From: Bifidobacterium platyrrhinorum
Lineage (GTDB): Bacteria; Actinomycetota; Actinomycetes; Actinomycetales; Bifidobacteriaceae
Direction: 5' to 3'
Assembly: GCF_010667645.1 (NCBI RefSeq)
Contig: NZ_WHZV01000001.1
Coordinates: forward strand, 78,606-142,605
Length of the DNA: 64,000 nucleotides
This document shows, piece by piece, positions 54,652 to 64,000 of the stretch; positions within the stretch are counted from its first letter, which is position 1; the number at the start of each line of letters is the position of its first letter. The notes under the pieces are model-generated. The model saw nothing but the letters and a program-made list of their open reading frames with translations. It was not told where the DNA came from and did not search any database. The translations under genes and the position numbers were made by a program.

Positions 54652-55065
54652 ATGGCACGTTCCACCGCCCGCAAAAGGGCTCTGAACACGTTGTATGAAG
54701 CGGACGAGAAGGGCCAGGACATTCTGTCCCTGCTTGAGGAACGCATCGAGACCCCCGGCGCGCAGACCCCGCTGCCCGAGTACGCCATCGACATCGTCAA
54801 GGGCGTGGCCGAGCACCGTCACGACATCGACGCCACCCTGGACGAGCATTCGACCGGGTGGAAGGTCCGTCGTATGGGCGTGGTCGATCGCAACATCCTG
54901 CGCATCGCCGCCTGGGAGATCCTCTTCAACGATGACGTGCCGGACAAGGTCGCCATCGATGAGGCGTTGTCCCTCGCCAAGACCCTGTGCGACGAGGATT
55001 CCCCCGCCTTCATCCACGGACTGCTGTCCGCCATCTGCACGGCCAAGGAAAAGCCGATCGATTGA
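54652..55065 (+). CDS. nusB: Transcription antitermination protein NusB
   Basis: A 137-residue all-helical protein that, with NusE/S10, binds boxA RNA and keeps rRNA transcription from early stop. MARSTARKRALNTLYEADEK and the later VDRNILRIAAWEILF, AIDEALSLAK are family hallmarks. AAAGGA lies before the ATG. Slightly short but complete. It ends at a good terminator. Confidence 0.95.
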   Translation: MARSTARKRALNTLYEADEKGQDILSLLEERIETPGAQTPLPEYAIDIVKGVAEHRHDIDATLDEHSTGWKVRRMGVVDRNILRIAAWEILFNDDVPDKVAIDEALSLAKTLCDEDSPAFIHGLLSAICTAKEKPID

Positions 55066-55071
55066 TTTTTT

Positions 55072-55110
55072 CATGAAACGCCTCCCCGCAACACGGGAGG
55101 CGTTTTCATG
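55072..55110 (+). terminator. Terminator after nusB
   Basis: CATGAAACGCCTCCC pairs with GGGAGGCGTTTTCATG with one bulged T; the second arm has a TTTT. Confidence 0.88.
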
Positions 55111-55257
55111 ACCGGAGACGGAAAACCCATGACCGGGCGGCGACCGCCCGGCGAACTTCAAACGGCCGCTTCGCCGCATGCGCGTGTCAGGGCGTGTGCG
55201 TCGGCGCTGGCCTATAACCTGAATTACGGATAACCCGAGAAAGATAAGGGGGATTTG

Positions 55258-56478
55258 GTGAGCGAGAACGCGAACTTTACCAAGGACGATGCGGTCCTTG
55301 TACTGGAGGATGGGCAGGTGTATGTGGGCGAGCCGTACGGCGCCCATGGCGCGACCACGGGCGAGATCGTGTTCGCCACCGGCATGACCGGATACCAGGA
55401 GACGCTCACCGACCCGAGCTACGACCGTCAGATCGTCGTGCAGACCTTCCCGCACATCGGCGACACGGGCGTCAACCATGAGGATCCGGAATCCTCCCGC
55501 ATCTGGGTGGCCGGATACGTGGTGCGCGAACCCTCCCCGAACGTGAGCAACTGGCGCGCCGAGGGCAGCCTCGACGGCGATCTCGAGGCCAACGGCATCG
55601 TCGGCCTCGCCGACATCGACACCCGCAAGCTGGTGCGCCACCTGCGTTCCGCGGGCGTGATGCGCGCCGGCATCTTCTCCGGCGACGCGCTCCTCGGCGA
55701 CGACGGCCGTCTCAAGGACGTCGACGACCTGCTCGAGGCCGTCAAGGCCACCCCGCGGATGCAGGGCCTGAGCCTGTACGACGAGGTCTCCACCAAGGAG
55801 GCGTACACCATCGAGCCGTGCGGCGAGTTCGAAGGCAAGGAGCCGCTGTACACCGTGGCCGCCGTCGACCTGGGCATCAAGGCGATGACCCCGCACCGCA
55901 TGGCCGAGCGCGGCTGCCGCGTGCACGTCGTGCCCTCCACCATCACCTTCGAGGAACTGACCGCCCTCGATCCGGACGGCGTCTTCTTCTCCAACGGCCC
56001 GGGCGACCCGGAGCAGGCCGGCCCGGAGGTCGAGCTGCTGCGCAAGGTCCTCGACGCCGGCTACCCGTTCTTCGGCATCTGCTTCGGCAACCAGCTGCTC
56101 GGCCGCGCGCTCGGCTTCGGCACCTACAAGCTCAAGTTCGGCCACCGCGGCATCAACCAGCCGGTCAAGGACCTCACCACCGGCAAGGTGGAGGTCACCG
56201 CCCACAACCACGGCTTCGCCGTCGACGCGCCGATCGGCGAGACCGTCGACGCCCCGTTCGAGGGCGGCAGATACGGCAAGGTGTTCGTCAGCCACATCGA
56301 CCTCAACGACGACGTGGTCGAGGGCCTGCAGTGCGTGGACATCCCCGCGTTCTCCGTGCAGTACCACCCGGAGGCCGCGGCCGGTCCGCACGACGCCGCG
56401 TACCTGTTCGACCGATTCTGCGATCTCATGAAGAACAACCCGCGCGATTCCCGCGCCGACTCCAAGGAAGGTAAGTGA
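55258..56478 (+). CDS. carA: Carbamoyl-phosphate synthase small subunit
   Basis: A 406-residue glutaminase subunit that feeds ammonia to CarB for arginine and pyrimidine synthesis. The class I amidotransferase triad is visible: Cys in [10 protein letters not shown] and His/Glu in [11 protein letters not shown]. Two non-ATG starts are adjacent, TTG 55255 and GTG 55258; GGGGG spacing favours the GTG. It is the first of carA-carB-pyrF/gmk; carB begins two bases after its stop codon. Confidence 0.96.
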   Translation: MSENANFTKDDAVLVLEDGQVYVGEPYGAHGATTGEIVFATGMTGYQETLTDPSYDRQIVVQTFPHIGDTGVNHEDPESSRIWVAGYVVREPSPNVSNWRAEGSLDGDLEANGIVGLADIDTRKLVRHLRSAGVMRAGIFSGDALLGDDGRLKDVDDLLEAVKATPRMQGLSLYDEVSTKEAYTIEPCGEFEGKEPLYTVAAVDLGIKAMTPHRMAERGCRVHVVPSTITFEELTALDPDGVFFSNGPGDPEQAGPEVELLRKVLDAGYPFFGICFGNQLLGRALGFGTYKLKFGHRGINQPVKDLTTGKVEVTAHNHGFAVDAPIGETVDAPFEGGRYGKVFVSHIDLNDDVVEGLQCVDIPAFSVQYHPEAAAGPHDAAYLFDRFCDLMKNNPRDSRADSKEGK

Positions 56479-56479
56479 T

Positions 56480-59863
<3,384 letters not shown>

Positions 59864-59882
59864 TCAGGCGAAAGGATTCGCG

Positions 59883-61589
59883 ATGAATGCCAGCCCCAAA
59901 GAGGAACGGAACAATGAACGGCTCGCGCGGCGCTCGGACTTCGGTCTGCGCCTGCGCAACTCGATGGACAAGTACGGCCCGCTGTGCGTGGGCATCGACC
60001 CGCATCGGAAGCTGTTGACCGATTGGGGCTACAACGTGGACGCCGACGGCGCGGAGATGTTCGCCATGCGCATGCTGCAGGCCGCGAACGGTCGCGCCGC
60101 CGCCGTCAAGTTCCAGTCGCCCATGTTCGAACGCTATGGTTCGAAGGGCTTCGCGGCGCTGGAACGCGTGCTGTACGCGGCGCGCCAGATGGGCATCATC
60201 ACGATTGTCGATTGCCTGCACGGAGGCTTGTCCACCACGATCTCCGCCATCGCGGACGCCTACTTCAAGCCGGGCGCGCCGTTGAGGGCGGACGCGATCA
60301 CGCTGCTGCCGTACTACGGCGCGCGATCGCTGCAGGGACTCATCGACGACGCGCTCGACAACGGCCGCGGCGTGTTCATCGCCTCCCTCACCTCCAACGA
60401 GGAGGGCAAGAGCCTGCAGAGTTCCATCCGCCAGGTCGGCGAATACGCCGGCAAGACGGTGGCCTACGGCATCGCCTCCACCGCGCAGAAGAACAACCGC
60501 GACGTGGACGGCATGGGCTCGGTCGGACTGGTCATCGGCGCCACCATCGGCCAGTGGATCAACGAGACCGGCGTCGACCCGGCCAAGTTCACCGGGCCGA
60601 TCCTCTCGCCCGGCTACGGCTGGCAGGGGGCCGACGCCAAGGACCTGCGCACCGTGTTCAAGGGCACCAAGGGCAACGTCCTGGTGACCGTGTCTCGCTT
60701 CATCGCCTCGCACGGGCCTGACATCGCCGCGCTGAGCGAGGCCACCGAGGCCATTTCGCTCGACGTGCGGCAGGCCCTGCTCGAGGCGACCAGGATAGGC
60801 GACCTCGAGCAGCGGCATGGGGAGGAGCCGGAGCCCGCCCAGGCGAGCGGAGACGCGACCCCGTCGGGGGACGAAACCTCCGGTGACGGGACCTCCGACC
60901 ACCAGGAGACCAGCGAGAAGACCAGGGAGAGCATCACCGTGAACGATACGACCACCACCGCGGCCGAAGCCGAGGAACCCGCCGGCAAGGCGGGGGAGAA
61001 GGAGCTGCACGGCGGCAGGCTGCTTGTGCTCACCGGCCCGGCCGGCGTGGGCAAGGGCACCGTCGAGGTCGCGCTGCGCAAGAAGCACCCCGAGGTATGG
61101 GTGTCCGTGTCCGCGACCACGCGCGACCCGCGTCCGGGCGAGGTCAACGGCGTGAACTACTGGTTCATGAGCGAGGAGGAGTTCGCCGCCAAGGAGAAGG
61201 CGGGCGAGTTCCTCGAGACCGCGCTCGTGCACGGCATGGCCCATTACGGCACGCCGCTCAAGCCCCTGGAGGAGCATATGGCGGTGGGCACCCCGACGAT
61301 CCTCGAGATCGACCTGCAGGGCGCGCGGCGCGTCAAGGAGAAGGCGAAGGAGCTCGGCCTCGAGGTGATGACCGTGTTCATCGCCCCGCCGAGCTTCGAC
61401 GAGCTGGTGCGCCGCCTGACCGGCCGCGGCACCGAGACCGAGGAACAGCGCAACCGCCGCCTCGAGACCGCCAAGGTCGAGCTCGCCGCCGAATCCGAAT
61501 TCGACGTGACCATCGTCAACGAGCATGTCGAGCAGGCCGCCGACGAACTCTGGAACCTCATCGCCAAGGAGTACGGCGTCGACGCGTGA
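59883..61589 (+). CDS. pyrF: Orotidine-5'-phosphate decarboxylase fused in frame to guanylate kinase
   Basis: One open frame of 568 residues. Residues about 10-310 are a type-2 (mycobacterial-type) PyrF, with CVGIDPHRKL and AAVKFQSPMFERYG; it makes UMP from OMP. Residues about 375-568 are a guanylate kinase (GMP to GDP), with P-loop LTGPAGVGKGT (383 onward) and SATTRDPRPGEVNG. The 60-residue link is rich in Glu, Ser, Thr and Gly. No stop codon lies between. However, an AGGGAG and a GTG at 60939 could start a separate 216-residue kinase (MNDTTTTAAEA), so the gene may give the fusion, the kinase alone, or both. It follows carB by 19 bases with AAAGGA ahead. A bidirectional terminator follows. 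Confidence 0.9.
   Translation: MNASPKEERNNERLARRSDFGLRLRNSMDKYGPLCVGIDPHRKLLTDWGYNVDADGAEMFAMRMLQAANGRAAAVKFQSPMFERYGSKGFAALERVLYAARQMGIITIVDCLHGGLSTTISAIADAYFKPGAPLRADAITLLPYYGARSLQGLIDDALDNGRGVFIASLTSNEEGKSLQSSIRQVGEYAGKTVAYGIASTAQKNNRDVDGMGSVGLVIGATIGQWINETGVDPAKFTGPILSPGYGWQGADAKDLRTVFKGTKGNVLVTVSRFIASHGPDIAALSEATEAISLDVRQALLEATRIGDLEQRHGEEPEPAQASGDATPSGDETSGDGTSDHQETSEKTRESITVNDTTTTAAEAEEPAGKAGEKELHGGRLLVLTGPAGVGKGTVEVALRKKHPEVWVSVSATTRDPRPGEVNGVNYWFMSEEEFAAKEKAGEFLETALVHGMAHYGTPLKPLEEHMAVGTPTILEIDLQGARRVKEKAKELGLEVMTVFIAPPSFDELVRRLTGRGTETEEQRNRRLETAKVELAAESEFDVTIVNEHVEQAADELWNLIAKEYGVDA
60924..60941 (+). promoter_or_regulatory. gmk: Possible internal translation start for guanylate kinase
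   Basis: AGGGAG at 60924-60929 is nine bases ahead of GTG 60939, in frame with the kinase domain. Initiation here would yield a 216-residue Gmk, close to the usual 190-210. A true RBS and start inside a linker suggest that two separate genes lost (or never had) the intervening stop. Confidence 0.5.
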
Positions 61590-61622
61590 TCCGATCCGGC
61601 CGTCGGCTGCGATACGGCCGCG

Positions 61623-61670
61623 ATATGAATGAAGGCGGGCACCCCACAAGGTGCCCGCCTTCATTCATAT
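61623..61670. terminator. Bidirectional terminator, 21-bp stem
   Basis: ATATGAATGAAGGCGGGCAC (from 61623) pairs over 21 bp with 61650-61670, loop CCACAA. It lies between convergent genes. Confidence 0.93.
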
Positions 61671-61698
61671 GCGCGCCATCCGCGCGCATCGGCCCGGA

Positions 61699-63078
61699 TC
61701 AGCCGACCGAGCGGCGCGACGTCTCGGCGCCGAAGAAACCGACGACGAGCATCGAGGCGATGGCGATCACGCTGATCGACACGAAGATGGACGTCGCGCC
61801 CAGCGCGGTGAGCATCCACCCCACGGCGATCGGCATGAGCACGTTGAGCAGCTTGGCGATCGCGTTGGCAAGGCCGACGCAGCGGAACCGCACCTTGGTG
61901 GCGAACAGTTCGGGCGCGTACACGGCCACCACGGAGGCCATCAGCGTGTACAGGCACATCATGAGCAGGAAGCCCACGACGATGGCGCCGGCCGTGGAGG
62001 TCTGGAAGGCGTAGAGCATGCCGAACACGCCGGTGAACAGGAACGCCGGCACGATGGTGCGCTTGCGGCCGATGCGGTCGATGAGCAGCGAACCGATGAG
62101 GCAGCCGACCGGGGCGCCCAGCATCATGAGCGTGGACGTGAGCAGCGAGCTGGACAGGTTGATGCCGCGCTTGACCAGGATCGTCGGCACCCACGAGGTG
62201 AACGCGTAGGAGCATACGTTGGTGGCGCCCACGGCGACGATGGCCACGAGCAGGCACACGCCGAGCGAACGGCCGCCCGCATTGCGTTCCTGCGCACGGG
62301 CGTCGGCGGCGGTGCCATCGAACTCCGGGTCGGAGCCGTTGGCCTCCAGCCGCCTCACGATCGCGTCCGCCTCGCCGTAGCGGCCGTGCACGGCCAGCCA
62401 GCGCGGGGACTCGGGGATGTCGCGGCGCAGCCACCAGATCACGGCGGCGATCAGGCCGATGCCGACGAACAGGGGGCGCCACGACCAGCGGGGGATGATC
62501 CATGCGCACAGCAGCATGGCGATCGGCACGCCGCAGTTCGCCACCAGGGAGACGATCGCGCACCAGTGGCCGCGGCGGTTCATCGGCGCGAACTCGTTGA
62601 CCATGGCGAAACCGGTGACGATCTCGGCGCCCAGGCCGAGTCCGGCGCCCAGGCGGCACAGCGACAGGACGGTCATGTTCGGGGCGAACGCGCCCAGGAA
62701 CGTGAACCCGCCGAACAGCAGCAGGTTGATCTGGTAGGCGACGCGGCGGCCCCTAAGATCGCCGACGAACCCGGCCAGCAACGAACCGATGAGCAGGCCG
62801 AGGAAGCCGGCCGACATGAACGTGGAGTTCTGCGCGACGGTGGACCAGTGCGTGGACAGGGCGCTGCTGGCGACCGCGCTGCCGATGTACACGTCGATGC
62901 TGTCCATCAGCATGCCGGCCGCGACCAGCGCGACGATGCGATGGAACATCGGGGTCTCGTGCGCGCGGTCCACGCGCGAGATGATGTCCTGAACCTGATG
63001 CGGATGATTGGCTGCGGCGGCCTTCCCGCCGTCCCGCTCCGCCGATGCGGAGGCGATCTGCCCTTCGGCAGTGGTCAT
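61699..63078 (-). CDS. MFS transporter (sugar/aromatic-acid porter type)
   Basis: A 459-residue membrane protein with 12 hydrophobic helices. DSIDVYIGSAVASS in helix 1, GDLRGRRVAYQIN in the 2-3 loop, RRDIPESPRWLAVHGR after helix 6 and DRIGRKRTIVPA in the 8-9 loop fit the sugar-porter/AAHS group. The substrate is not evident. AAGAGGTACCC lies before the ATG. It stands alone between terminators; the upstream DUF77-thiD operon is on the same strand. Confidence 0.82.
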   Translation of the reverse strand: MTTAEGQIASASAERDGGKAAAANHPHQVQDIISRVDRAHETPMFHRIVALVAAGMLMDSIDVYIGSAVASSALSTHWSTVAQNSTFMSAGFLGLLIGSLLAGFVGDLRGRRVAYQINLLLFGGFTFLGAFAPNMTVLSLCRLGAGLGLGAEIVTGFAMVNEFAPMNRRGHWCAIVSLVANCGVPIAMLLCAWIIPRWSWRPLFVGIGLIAAVIWWLRRDIPESPRWLAVHGRYGEADAIVRRLEANGSDPEFDGTAADARAQERNAGGRSLGVCLLVAIVAVGATNVCSYAFTSWVPTILVKRGINLSSSLLTSTLMMLGAPVGCLIGSLLIDRIGRKRTIVPAFLFTGVFGMLYAFQTSTAGAIVVGFLLMMCLYTLMASVVAVYAPELFATKVRFRCVGLANAIAKLLNVLMPIAVGWMLTALGATSIFVSISVIAIASMLVVGFFGAETSRRSVG

Positions 63079-63251
63079 GATGGGTACCTCTTGTATGTCA
63101 TGAACCTCGGTCCGCGGATGACCGGCGCATGGTCGCCTGCCGTTGTGCGGGGCGCCCCGCGCCCGCCATCGGACCGTGATCCCGGAAAACCAAGCTTGCC
63201 GTTGTGCGGCAGTCTGTGAAAATCCTGCACGACAGATTAGGCGCGTGACGC

Positions 63252-63301
63252 ACGGGAGCCCGCGACGGGTCATATAGTGACCGCCCGTCGCGGGCTCCCG
63301 T
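63252..63301 (-). terminator. Second hairpin after the thiamine operon, 18-bp stem
   Basis: ACGGGAGCCCGCGACGGG (63252-63269) pairs perfectly with 63284-63301. It is the more distal of two hairpins following the DUF77 gene and could also shield the MFS promoter. Confidence 0.75.
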
Positions 63302-63316
63302 TCATAGGACGGACAT

Positions 63317-63355
63317 GGCACGTCCCCCGCCCGTCCCCGGGGCGGGGGACGTGCC
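63317..63355 (-). terminator. First hairpin after the DUF77 gene, 16-bp stem
   Basis: GGCACGTCCCCCGCCC (63317-63332) pairs perfectly with 63340-63355, starting three bases past the stop codon. Confidence 0.8.
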
Positions 63356-63358
63356 GGT

Positions 63359-63775
63359 TCACCGGCCGTCGGTTCCGGCCCCCTCCTCATGCCCGGCCGT
63401 CCGTGCGCGGCGTTCGGCGATGAGCCGGTCGGCGAGTTGCGGCTTTTCGGTGAGCTGGCCGGAGAAACCGGGGCGGATGTCCATGTGGAGCACGAGGCTC
63501 GTGCGGTAGCCCTGCTCCGCGAGCTTCTTCGCGGCCTCGCCGGCCACATGCAGCACCTCGTCCAGATCGCCCTCCACGTCGGTGAAGAGGGCGTTCGTCT
63601 CCTGCGGCAGGCCGGAGTCGCGGATCACCTCGATGGCCTGCGAGACGTACGGCGACACCTCGGCCCCCGCGCCCGTCACCGACACCTGGATGGCGGCCAC
63701 CGTGTTGAGATACGGCTTGCCGGTCTTCGGGTCGATGGGGACCTCCTGTTTCACGGCGAAACGGTCAAGAGCCAT
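63359..63775 (-). CDS. MTH1187/DUF77 family thiamine-binding protein
   Basis: A 138-residue protein. VAAIQVSVTGAGAEVSPYVS and later LFTDVEGDLDEVLHVAGEAA match the ferredoxin-like DUF77/YqgV family, members of which bind thiamine and often accompany thiamine transport or HMP genes. The last 25 residues are a charged tail. Its ATG is five bases after the stop codon of thiD, so the two are coupled; this linkage supports a vitamin B1 role. Confidence 0.85.
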   Translation of the reverse strand: MALDRFAVKQEVPIDPKTGKPYLNTVAAIQVSVTGAGAEVSPYVSQAIEVIRDSGLPQETNALFTDVEGDLDEVLHVAGEAAKKLAEQGYRTSLVLHMDIRPGFSGQLTEKPQLADRLIAERRARTAGHEEGAGTDGR

Positions 63776-63780
63776 CGGCG

Positions 63781-64000
63781 TCACCGGTCCTTCCACAGGT
63801 GGTCCATCGGTCCGGAACCGTGGCCCAGGTCGAGCATCGCGTTCAACGCACCGGTCAGGTATTCCTTCGCGTGCCGGATCGCCTCGGGCAGCGTCTCGCC
63901 CTTCGCGAGGTTCGAGGCGATGGCGGAGCTCAGCGTGCAGCCGGTGCCGTGCGTGTTCGGGTTGTCGACGCGGACGCCCTCGAACCATGTGACCGCGCCG
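63781..64000 (-). CDS. thiD: Hydroxymethylpyrimidine-phosphate kinase, C-terminal part
   Basis: The last 72 residues of a ribokinase-fold enzyme, cut by the window edge. The conserved NTHGTGCTLSSAIASNLA contains the anion-hole GTGC motif of ThiD, which phosphorylates HMP-P to HMP-PP for thiamine synthesis. The chain ends KEYLTGALNAMLDLG, then a short tail GPMDHLWKDR. Whether the protein is ThiD alone or fused to ThiE or another domain upstream cannot be seen here. The next gene starts five bases downstream. Confidence 0.9.
   Translation of the reverse strand, partial: GAVTWFEGVRVDNPNTHGTGCTLSSAIASNLAKGETLPEAIRHAKEYLTGALNAMLDLGHGSGPMDHLWKDR

Overview
The window is high-GC (roughly two-thirds G+C by eye) chromosomal DNA that reads as Bifidobacterium (Actinomycetota). 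Pointers are the rpsL-rpsG-fusA-tuf order, an actinobacterial LexA box (CGAAC-N4-GTTCG), a dispersed purine gene set that uses PurT and a single large PurL, and DUF4186 and YolD-like small proteins. No species is assigned.

Layout. 0-6.6 kb: hup, a large TM/pseudokinase/flippase-like membrane protein, purB, an orphan thiamine-type ECF S-component, a Nif11-like small protein, a DUF4186 protein and tRNA-Arg(UCU). 6.8-11.3 kb: a GntR-controlled catabolic cassette (regulator, ADP-ribosylglycohydrolase-family hydrolase, NCS1 permease, PfkB kinase) that mirrors E. coli yegTUVW with a different transporter. 11.4-18.5 kb: a DXS-family synthase, a quinone-oxidoreductase-like enzyme, purE-purK, a Fur-family regulator and a metal-binding lipoprotein with a Fur-type operator. 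18.8-25.5 kb: an LTA-synthase-like phosphotransferase, a nucleoside hydrolase plus MFS pair and an aldehyde dehydrogenase. 26-30 kb: the purF-purM-purD operon. 30-34.2 kb: a LexA-controlled Y-family polymerase with a YolD-like partner, an NhaC-type antiporter and a hypoxanthine-DNA glycosylase. 34.2-37.4 kb: a lower-GC EVE-domain McrB/McrC restriction module. 37.6-43.7 kb: purL, purC and purT. 44-47.5 kb: aminotransferase, glycosyltransferase, threonine-aldolase-like lyase. 47.5-49.4 kb: a repeat-rich stretch with a candidate ncRNA and tRNA-His. 49.4-61.6 kb: rpsL, rpsG, fusA, tuf, efp, nusB, carA, carB and one open frame joining PyrF to Gmk. 61.7-64 kb: an MFS transporter, a thiamine-binding DUF77 protein and the 3' end of thiD.

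The metabolic theme is nucleotide supply: nine pur genes in several loci, carAB-pyrF-gmk, and two nucleoside salvage or catabolic cassettes. The purF and purC promoters share an identical 19-base element, and near-identical GGCTCCCCT hairpins sit inside the purM/purD and purC/purL junctions.

The least explained material is intergenic. Two loci 32 kb apart carry 41-base palindromic units separated by exactly 10 bases and grouped round a core motif (GGAAAATGGCG). A second hairpin repeat sits on the stop codons of two unrelated genes and shows compensatory base changes. A third family of 50-base palindromes and a larger structured inverted repeat fill the gap after purD. None of these looks like a CRISPR array or a classical insertion sequence.
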